Assembly (NCBI RefSeq): GCF_014822185.1
Contig: NZ_QVLR01000026.1
Coordinates: 1 to 47,191 of the forward strand
DNA: 47,191 nucleotides
Direction: 5' to 3'
Origin: Azoarcus sp. Aa7
GTDB taxonomy: Bacteria > Pseudomonadota > Gammaproteobacteria > Burkholderiales > Rhodocyclaceae
A program made the position numbers and the translations under genes. The first letter of the stretch is position 1, and the number at the start of each line of letters is the position of its first letter. The notes under the pieces are model-generated. The model saw only the letters and a list, made by a program, of their open reading frames with translations, was not told the origin of the DNA and searched no databases. Positions 41,985-47,191 of this stretch are shown here, one piece after another.

Positions 41985-42137
41985 TCGACGGAGCCCGCTT
42001 TCGAGCTCTTCTTCGCCGAGCGCCATAACGTGACCTTCTTTCCGGACGCGCTGCCGACTCTGGAGTTTCTGGCTGCGCGCTACCCGCTGGTAAGCCTGTC
42101 CAACGGCAATGCCGAGGTCGCGCGCATGGGCTTGGGG
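41985..42137 (+). pseudogene. Remnant of a YigB-like HAD-family hydrolase gene
   Basis: In one frame about 50 codons read PAFELFFAERHNVTFFPDALP and then TLEFLAARYPLVSLSNGNAE, ending ARMGLG. This is the central cap-to-core segment of YigB-type HAD phosphatases, including motif II (the S in LSNGNA). The start with motif I (DxDxT) and the end with the lysine and acidic motifs are missing on both sides, so only an internal fragment remains. The frame continues a little, but the similarity stops after GLG. Confidence 0.7.
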
Positions 42138-42229
42138 TCATACGTCGTGGCCAGCATCTCCGCGCAGTGCTCCATCCGATCGGCAAGGTGCATGGGAGGG
42201 GGGAGCACGCGCGTTTCCGCCGGGGCAGA

Positions 42230-42261
42230 GCGCCCGCAGTGCTCGATGCGTCTGCGGGCGC
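42230..42261 (-). terminator. Hairpin downstream of apnO
   Basis: A perfect 10-bp stem GCGCCCGCAG / CTGCGGGCGC with a 12-nt loop begins 23 bp after the apnO stop. No T-run follows, so Rho-dependent or structural termination is the likely mode. Confidence 0.55.
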
Positions 42262-42284
42262 CGCCATGTGGACGACTCGGCGCA

Positions 42285-43115
42285 TCAGGTAATGCGCGCG
42301 ATGCTCGCGGCGATCTCTTCCGGTTCGAACACGCGCTTCCAGTCGGGCTGCATGAGTTGCGCCTTGCCGAAGGTGATCGCCTTGTTGCAGGCGTCGGAGA
42401 AGGCGCCCGGCTGCTCCTCGAAGATCACCGCGCCGAGGATGTTCATGTGGCCGAGCAGGAAGTCGCGCGCGCATTCCTTCGAGATGCCGCCGCGTGCGAT
42501 GACTTCGTCCATCGCCTCGCGCATCACGGCGAGCAGGGTCGCGCAGATGGTCTCCGACAGGCCCGGTTCGAGCAGCGCCATCTGTTCGACGGTGACGCGG
42601 TGCGAGCGCCCGACGGGGGCGTAGATCGTGCGGGCGACCTTTTCTCCCAGCGCGTAGGCTTCTTCCGGGCCCTGCATCAGTGAATTCACGATGTGCTGCG
42701 TGGCCTTCACGCCGCCGAAGAAGTCGCGCCGCGCTTCCGGATCGGGCTCGTCGTTGAAGATCGACGGGTGGCAGGGGTGGGTCACGAAGTAGGTGAGGTC
42801 GGGGCGCTTCGGCAGGTGGCCGGCGAACGGAGCGGCGGCGTCGAGCGCGATGACCATTGTGCCGCTTTCCATCAGCGGGCTGAGGCCGGCAGCGATCTTG
42901 CCGAGCAGGTTGTCGGGTACGGCGAGGATCACGACGTCGGCGTCGGGCACGGCCTGCTCGGCGGCAACGCAGGTGACGCCCAGCTCGTTCGCGAGCCGCT
43001 GGCGGCCGGCTTCGCTGACTTCGACGTGCGAGACGTCGAAGCCGGAGTTCTTCAGGTTGCTGGACAGGCGGAAGCCCATTTTCCCGCCTGCGCCGATCAG
43101 CGCGATGCGTGTCAT
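42285..43115 (-). CDS. apnO: D-apionate oxidoisomerase (phosphogluconate-dehydrogenase-related)
   Basis: Protein of 276 residues. The N-terminal Rossmann motif is RIALIGAGGKMGFRLSSNL, followed by a middle VILAVPDNLLGKIAAGLSPLM segment. The helical half has YFVTHPCHPSIFNDEPDPEARRDFFGG and GPEEAYALGEKVARTIYAP. This is the pattern of the PGDH-related enzyme that converts D-apionate to 3-oxo-isoapionate. The assignment rests on the family together with neighbours oiaK and oiaX, which act on the product. The start MTRIAL has an AAGGAGAT box upstream; the open frame continues 28 codons further through the operator region. It is divergent from the FadR-type regulator. Confidence 0.83.
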   Translation of the reverse strand: MTRIALIGAGGKMGFRLSSNLKNSGFDVSHVEVSEAGRQRLANELGVTCVAAEQAVPDADVVILAVPDNLLGKIAAGLSPLMESGTMVIALDAAAPFAGHLPKRPDLTYFVTHPCHPSIFNDEPDPEARRDFFGGVKATQHIVNSLMQGPEEAYALGEKVARTIYAPVGRSHRVTVEQMALLEPGLSETICATLLAVMREAMDEVIARGGISKECARDFLLGHMNILGAVIFEEQPGAFSDACNKAITFGKAQLMQPDWKRVFEPEEIAASIARIT

Positions 43116-43183
43116 CTCATCGATCTCCTTTCGTGTGTGTGGGGCGGCCGGATCGTGCCGGTCGCGGTTTCGTCCGTTCGTGA

Positions 43184-43199
43184 ACTGGTATAATGACAT
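43184..43199. promoter_or_regulatory. Operator box (ACTGGTATAATGACAT), apnO/regulator side
   Basis: The 16-bp box is repeated with one difference upstream of oiaX at 46954-46969. It contains a perfect TATAAT (43189-43194) on the plus strand, so a regulator bound here would cover the -10 of the regulator gene's own promoter. An outer ACTGG...CCAGT dyad spans to 43214. Confidence 0.75.
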
Positions 43200-43356
43200 C
43201 CTAACAAGACCAGTAAGTCAACAGGAAAATGTCGGTCGTGCGAGTGGATGGCGGTGGAGATGACGGCCGCCACCGGGCAAGGCTGGCGGTGCGCCCCGAG
43301 TTTCGGGACAATCCTGCGCGGCGCACGGGCGCAACATCGACGAGGTGGAATCCGCA

Positions 43357-44085
43357 ATGAGCAGTACGGGAAAGATCGTGAAGCGCAAGCTCTCGGACGA
43401 GGTGTTCGACCGCCTCTACGACCTGATCCGCTCGGGCGGCTATGCCCCCGGCGACACGCTGCCGTCCGAGCGCGAATTGATGGAAAGCCTCGGCGTCGGG
43501 CGGCCGGCGATCCGCGAGGCGATGCAGTCGCTGGAGCGCCAGGGCCTGATCGCGATCCACCACGGGCAGCGGCCGCGCGTGCTGCAGCCGACCGCGTCGG
43601 GCCTGCTGTCGCAGATCGACCTCACGGCGCGCCACATGCTGATGCAGTCGCCCGAATCGCTCGAGCACCTGAAGGAGGCGCGCAGCTTCTTCGAGGTGGG
43701 CATGGCGCAGCGCGCGGCCGAGCTCGCCGACGCGGCGGACGTCGCGCGGCTCGCGGCGCTGCTGGAACGCCAGCGCCGTGCGCTGGAGGAGAACTGCGAG
43801 GCCTTCATCGCGGCGGACATGGCCTTCCATCGCGGGATCGCCGCGATCACGCGCAATCCGATCTATGCGGCGACGAGCGAGGCGATGCTGGGCTGGCTCG
43901 CACGCTTCCATTCCAAGGTGCTGCACTGGGAAGGCAACGAGCAGACGACGCTCGCCGAACACGAAGGCATCCTGCGCGCGATCGAGGCGCACGACCCGGC
44001 GGCGGCCGGGCAGCGCATGGGGGATCATCTGCGGCGGTCGCGGGTGGCCTACCAGAACACGGCGGGGGAGGCGTTGCCGACATGA
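43357..44085 (+). CDS. FadR-subfamily GntR regulator of the D-apionate genes
   Basis: Regulator of 242 residues with an N-terminal winged helix (SGGYAPGDTLPSERELMESLGVGRPAIREAMQSLERQGLI, about residues 27-65) and an FCD ligand domain (SFFEVGMAQRAAELA, AFIAADMAFHRGIAAITRNP, EHEGILRAIEAHD), in the NanR/PdhR-like group. ATG at 43357 is preferred, with GAGGTGG 8 bp upstream; a GTG 12 bp earlier is in frame. It lies between apnO and the oiaK-oiaX pair, and a nearly identical box precedes both, so it is probably their repressor with a pathway intermediate as inducer. Confidence 0.88.
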   Translation: MSSTGKIVKRKLSDEVFDRLYDLIRSGGYAPGDTLPSERELMESLGVGRPAIREAMQSLERQGLIAIHHGQRPRVLQPTASGLLSQIDLTARHMLMQSPESLEHLKEARSFFEVGMAQRAAELADAADVARLAALLERQRRALEENCEAFIAADMAFHRGIAAITRNPIYAATSEAMLGWLARFHSKVLHWEGNEQTTLAEHEGILRAIEAHDPAAAGQRMGDHLRRSRVAYQNTAGEALPT

Positions 44086-44091
44086 AGGCAT

Positions 44092-44254
44092 GGCGGGATG
44101 CGCTGCGCTTTCCCGCCCTACGATTCGTGTCACGGCCGGGCGGGATGAAATCCCGCCTTCGCGGGGGGGAGGGCAATGAGCGGCGGGATTCCATCCCGCC
44201 CTACGAGCCGCAATGAACGTAGGGCGGGAAAGCCGAAGGCGCCTCCCGCCACAC
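44092..44254. repeat. REP-like element cluster, copy 3
   Basis: Several arms of the same family stand side by side: GGCGGGATGCGCTGCGC...CCCGCCCTAC, a shorter GGCGGGAT/ATCCCGCC pair, another ending CATCCCGCCCTACG, and a last GTAGGGCGGGAAAG arm. It fills the gap between the convergent regulator and oiaK. Confidence 0.82.
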
Positions 44255-44288
44255 GGCGTGTGCGGAACCGCGGCCGTTCGGTGACCGG

Positions 44289-45626
44289 TTACCTCCGCCC
44301 GTCGCGGATATTCACGAAATACCCCGCGCTGCCGATCTGCCCGCCCTTCAGTGCGATCTGCAAGCCATCGAAGGCCGGCGTTTCGCTGTGCGCGGTGCAT
44401 AGCGGCGAGCCCGGCGTCTCCGGCAGCGGCAGGCGCGTCGTCAGCGCGAACACGCCGAGCTGCTGCAGCGCGTGGCTCGACGTGTCGCCGCCGGCGATCA
44501 CGGCGCGCGTAAGCCCTTCGCGTTCGATCATCCGTTTGAGGAGCGCGCCGAGCTGCTGGCCGATGCGATGGCGGAAGGCCTCGTCCGCTTCGGTGGCGTC
44601 GACGAGGTTCGAGCCGGGGCCGAGCGCCGTGTAGATCACCACGCTCTGCCCGCGCTTGAGCGCCGCGATGCCCTCGGCCAGCGCCGCGTCGAAGGTCTCG
44701 GCGCCGAACGCCGGGCTCGCGAGGCGGCGGGCATCCAGCGCGATCGCGGCGAAGCCGTTTTCCTCCGCATGGCGGATCTGGCGTGCGGTGACTTCCGAGC
44801 AGCTGCCCGAGACGACGGCGATGCGGTCGACCGCGCCGGGCGGGGCGAACTCGGCGGTGCCGGGGATGCGGCCCTCGGCGATCCATTGCTGGATCAGCGC
44901 GTATTCGACGCCGGACGAGCCGACGACGAAGCGTCCGCCGGGCTGGCGATGGCGCCACAGCTGGCGGCCGACGACCTTCTGGATCGCCCCGTCGGGCACG
45001 TCGAAGAGCAGCGCGTCGTCCTTGCCATCCATCAGCCGGTCGACTGCCGCGTCGATGCCGGCGGTGCCGAGCAGCACGTAGTCCGCGAGCGTGATGCGCT
45101 TGGCGGTCTGCTTGCCGAGGTGGCGGGCGAGGTCCGCGTCGTCCATCGGCGTGACCGGGTGCCGGCTCATCACCGGATGGCGGTCGAGGCGATGGACGAC
45201 GCCGTCGAACGCGGCGAAGTGATTGCCGAAGACGGTGAAGCGCTTCATCTGCGGGACGCCGACGACGACCGGGGTGACGGTCTGCCCGAAGACCTCCGCG
45301 CCGATGTCGAGCGCGCGGCCGATGCTGCCGACGTGCGGCGCGCTGTCGAAGGTGGAGCACACCTTGTAGTGGCACAGGCCGGCGCCGAGGCTCCGTAGCC
45401 AGCCGAAGGCGTCGGGCAGGTGGGCATCCATCCACGCCGGGGATTCGCTGCGGCTCGTGCCGGCGAGACCGATCGCGCGCAGGTCCGGGAAGCGCGCACG
45501 CTGCGCGTCGGTCGGGCGCCGGACGAAGAGCACGGCCGGCACGCCGTGCATCGCGAGCGATTCCATCGCATCGGTGGAGCCGGTGAGATCGTCGCCGTAC
45601 CAGGACAACAGCAGGTCTTCGTTCAT
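44289..45626 (-). CDS. oiaK: 3-oxo-isoapionate kinase (DUF1537 four-carbon acid sugar kinase family)
   Basis: ATP-dependent sugar-acid kinase of 445 residues. The N-terminal domain has WYGDDLTGSTDAMESL (residues 9-24), the DUF1537 substrate signature, and HYKVCSTFDSAPHVGSIG. The C-terminal nucleotide domain has VVSGSCSEVTARQI and VIAGGDTSSHALQQLG. Family members phosphorylate threonate-, erythronate- and isoapionate-type acids; the presence of OiaX directly upstream and ApnO nearby points to 3-oxo-isoapionate as substrate, giving the 4-phosphate. It lies 10 bp after the oiaX stop, in one operon. Confidence 0.85.
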   Translation of the reverse strand: MNEDLLLSWYGDDLTGSTDAMESLAMHGVPAVLFVRRPTDAQRARFPDLRAIGLAGTSRSESPAWMDAHLPDAFGWLRSLGAGLCHYKVCSTFDSAPHVGSIGRALDIGAEVFGQTVTPVVVGVPQMKRFTVFGNHFAAFDGVVHRLDRHPVMSRHPVTPMDDADLARHLGKQTAKRITLADYVLLGTAGIDAAVDRLMDGKDDALLFDVPDGAIQKVVGRQLWRHRQPGGRFVVGSSGVEYALIQQWIAEGRIPGTAEFAPPGAVDRIAVVSGSCSEVTARQIRHAEENGFAAIALDARRLASPAFGAETFDAALAEGIAALKRGQSVVIYTALGPGSNLVDATEADEAFRHRIGQQLGALLKRMIEREGLTRAVIAGGDTSSHALQQLGVFALTTRLPLPETPGSPLCTAHSETPAFDGLQIALKGGQIGSAGYFVNIRDGRR

Positions 45627-45636
45627 CGTGGGCCCC

Positions 45637-46905
45637 TCATTTGCGGAACGCGCGGATCGCCTGCGCGAGTTCGGTGTGGGTTTCGGCGTGCTGCTCGAGC
45701 GGGATGCCCTGCTCGGCGGCCTCCCAGGCCTGGCGCAGGCTCGCGACGCCGCCGGCCACGCCCCCAGGGTGCGCGACGATGCCGCCGCCGCAGCAGTAGA
45801 TCAGGTCGGCGTTGCCGAGTGCCGCGTAGGTGTCGGCCGCCTGTTCGGCGCTCTGCGCCGAGGAAAACACGGGCATGACCGTGCACTCCGGTGCCGGGGC
45901 GGCAAACATCGGCGTCTGGCACGCGCGCGCCGAGGCGATCACCGAGTCGTCGGGCTCGCTGAACTTGTTGCGCAGGCCGTTCACGTGCAGGTGATCGACG
46001 CCGGCAAGGCGCCACAGCTTCTGCCACGCGACGTAGTCGATGCCGATGTGCGGCGAGCGGCTGAAAAGCCCCCAGCCGGCGCGATGGCCGTGGATCGGCA
46101 CTTCGCTATACCGGCGCAGCGCGGCGATGCCCGGCAGGCCGACGGCATTGAGGGTCGCCATCACACAGGTGCCGCCCGCGGCGACGACGGTGTCGTGGTG
46201 GCGGCGCATCTCGTCGATCTCGCCGGTGATGTTGAAGGCGTACATCGCCTTCTTGCCGGTGCGCTCGGCGTGTTCGTTGATGACGCGCATCACCGCGGCG
46301 ACGCGTTCGGCGAGCGGGTTGTGCGGGCCGTTGGCCTGCAGCTCGTCATCCTTGATGAAGTCGATGCCGGCCTCGACCAGTTCGCGCACGAGGTCGGCGG
46401 TCTGCGTGGGGGAGAGGCCGACGCTGGGCTTGATGATGGTGCCGATCAGCGGTCCGCGCGCAACACCCACGAGTTCGCGCGTACCGGCGATGCCGAACTG
46501 CGGGCCGCGGTAGGCGGCGGCGAAAGTGGCCGGGAGTGTGAGGTCGAGCAGGCGCAGCCCGGAAAACTCGCGCAGTTCGAACAGGTTGCCGGCGACCGTG
46601 GCGAGCAGGTTGGGCAGCGAGGCCCCCATGTTCGCGATCGGCCAGGACAGGGTCACCTCGGCGCGGCGAAAGCGCGCCGTACGCATTTCCGCGGGCAGGG
46701 GGCGGATCGGCAGCGAGGGCTGCGCGACCTCGTCGAGCTCGACGATGCGCTCGACGCGCGCACCGTGCGCGGCGCGCAACTCGTCGGTTTCGCTCGCAAG
46801 GCGCGTGAAGGTGCCCGACGACTGTTCGCCGGCCATCACTTCGGCCGCCATCGCGACGGGGAAGGGGGTTTCGATCCAGTATTTCGCGGTGATGCGATCG
46901 CTCAT
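45637..46905 (-). CDS. oiaX: RuBisCO-like protein, 3-oxo-isoapionate-4-phosphate transcarboxylase/hydrolase
   Basis: RuBisCO-like protein of 422 residues that should split 3-oxo-isoapionate-4-phosphate into 3-phosphoglycerate and glycolate. Motifs of the RuBisCO barrel are present: GTIIKPSVGL with K159, the metal-binding FIKDDE with carbamylatable K185 plus D187 and E188, the HGHRAGWG histidine-arginine loop, and the phosphate-binding CCGGGIVAHPGG. It differs from form I-III RuBisCO in the IIKPSVGL context and loop 6. MSDRITAKYW is taken as start with GGAG 9 bp upstream; an in-frame ATG seven codons earlier also exists. The kinase and ApnO context decides between RLP subfamilies. Confidence 0.87.
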   Translation of the reverse strand: MSDRITAKYWIETPFPVAMAAEVMAGEQSSGTFTRLASETDELRAAHGARVERIVELDEVAQPSLPIRPLPAEMRTARFRRAEVTLSWPIANMGASLPNLLATVAGNLFELREFSGLRLLDLTLPATFAAAYRGPQFGIAGTRELVGVARGPLIGTIIKPSVGLSPTQTADLVRELVEAGIDFIKDDELQANGPHNPLAERVAAVMRVINEHAERTGKKAMYAFNITGEIDEMRRHHDTVVAAGGTCVMATLNAVGLPGIAALRRYSEVPIHGHRAGWGLFSRSPHIGIDYVAWQKLWRLAGVDHLHVNGLRNKFSEPDDSVIASARACQTPMFAAPAPECTVMPVFSSAQSAEQAADTYAALGNADLIYCCGGGIVAHPGGVAGGVASLRQAWEAAEQGIPLEQHAETHTELAQAIRAFRK

Positions 46906-46953
46906 GAAACGTGTCTCCGTTGCCACCGGGTTTGCTCGAATGATGCAGATGTT

Positions 46954-46969
46954 ATGTCATCATACCAGT
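46954..46969. promoter_or_regulatory. Operator box upstream of oiaX
   Basis: On the minus strand it reads ACTGGTATGATGACAT, one base different from the box at 43184-43199. A TTGACT immediately overlaps it (minus strand, 46967-46972) and could be the -35 of the oiaX promoter. Confidence 0.72.
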
Positions 46970-47041
46970 CAAGGGAAGTGGTCTTGTGCTCAGGCTCGTC
47001 CCGGTCGGAACGGCAAGCGGTCGGGAATGCAGGAACGAATA

Positions 47042-47088
47042 GGAAAAGGGCCGGTATCGAAAGTCCTGGAGAGCGGTGATACCGGCCC
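47042..47088 (-). terminator. Rho-independent terminator of the gene at the window end
   Basis: An 11-bp perfect stem GGGCCGGTATC / GATACCGGCCC (47048-47058 and 47078-47088) is followed on the minus strand by TTTT. It lies 28 bp after a leftward stop codon at 47116, which supports a real gene there. Confidence 0.82.
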
Positions 47089-47115
47089 GGGAAAAGCGCG
47101 GGCGCGAGCGATCCC

Positions 47116-47191
47116 TTAGAGGATGAAGCGCGTATTCACGAAGTTCGACTTGTTGCCGAGCACGATGCTGTCGAGGAGCTTCTTCGACGCC
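47116..47191 (-). CDS. C-terminal end of a leftward gene (partial at window end)
   Basis: The last 76 bases read leftwards as ASKKLLDSIVLGNKSNFVNT, then RFIL and a TAA stop, 28 bp before a good terminator. Only about 25 residues are visible. The style (LLDSIVLGNKSNFVNT) would fit the tail of a sugar-type substrate-binding protein, which would suit the adjacent D-apionate genes, but this is a guess. Confidence 0.4.
   Translation of the reverse strand, partial: ASKKLLDSIVLGNKSNFVNTRFIL

Noticed and set aside
44092-44254. Clustered GGCGGGAT/ATCCCGCC repeats considered as a CRISPR or as insertion-sequence ends
   Set aside because: The same arms recur as isolated palindromes elsewhere in the window, no transposase is nearby and no target duplications were recognised, so REP-like elements explain them better.
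43201-45435. Long leftward open frame of 744 codons across the regulator, REP cluster and oiaK
   Set aside because: It is antisense or out of frame to two well-recognised proteins and has arginine/proline-rich shadow composition produced by high GC.
45637-46905. Possibility that the RuBisCO-like gene is a true carbon-fixing RuBisCO large subunit
   Set aside because: The protein is shorter than form I/II enzymes, the active-site context differs (IIKPSVGL, divergent loop 6), and there is no small subunit or phosphoribulokinase nearby, while oiaK and apnO are.

Overview
The window is about 47 kb of high-GC DNA whose gene content suggests a betaproteobacterium, probably of the Azoarcus/Aromatoleum/Thauera type (Rhodocyclales). 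That placement is inferred from the genes; no rRNA or tRNA gene was recognised to anchor it.

Layout. (1) 1-11,660 is mostly housekeeping: the 3' part of pyruvate carboxylase with a clear terminator, maleylacetoacetate isomerase, a potassium block (short KdpD-like kinase, KdpE, Kup), a zinc-less MDR oxidoreductase, a UPF0178 protein, a LysR-dsdA (D-serine dehydratase) divergent pair and a Phd/VapC toxin-antitoxin pair. (2) 11,836-22,413 is a defence island: a type I restriction-modification operon read leftwards (half-length S-like protein, HsdM, DinD/BRO protein, a small ORF over a hairpin cluster, HsdS, HsdR, YgjP-type metallopeptidase). Facing away from it is a two-gene unit, a ComEC-like metallo-beta-lactamase-fold protein plus a four-TM membrane protein, behind a sigma70-like promoter with repeated TGATGCAC operator boxes. 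Base composition here looks lower in GC than the flanks. (3) 22,813-26,925 is one 1,370-residue exported membrane protein of unknown function. (4) 26,949-35,006 is a LysR gene, an alpha/beta-hydrolase-fold protein without its nucleophile, and a MexEF-OprN-like RND efflux operon behind a MerR-type promoter with a 19-bp spacer. (5) 35,269-40,164 is a FadR-type regulator divergent from SDR, aldehyde dehydrogenase, tartrate/malate-type dehydrogenase and a conserved unknown protein, with three copies of one operator between them. (6) 40,217-41,862 is a sulfur-related operon (ArsR-rhodanese regulator, DsrE protein, methyltransferase). (7) 42,285-46,905 holds ApnO, OiaK and OiaX (a RuBisCO-like protein) plus a FadR-type regulator, matching the D-apionate pathway that ends in 3-phosphoglycerate and glycolate. 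A partial gene with its terminator closes the window.

How genes work together. ApnO, OiaK and OiaX form consecutive steps, and a near-identical 16-bp box lies upstream of both apnO and oiaX, so the nearby FadR-type regulator probably controls the whole set. The restriction operon is chained by overlapping start and stop codons. REP-like palindromes of one family (about 30-bp arms with GTAGGGCGGGA...ATCCCGCC) sit in three intergenic gaps of the right-hand third.

The best candidates for something undescribed are the metallo-beta-lactamase/four-TM pair with its operator, the extra half-size specificity subunit and hairpin-rich ORF in the restriction operon, the nucleophile-less hydrolase next to the efflux operon, and the small conserved family encoded at 39,766. 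All assignments come from reading the sequence without database searches.
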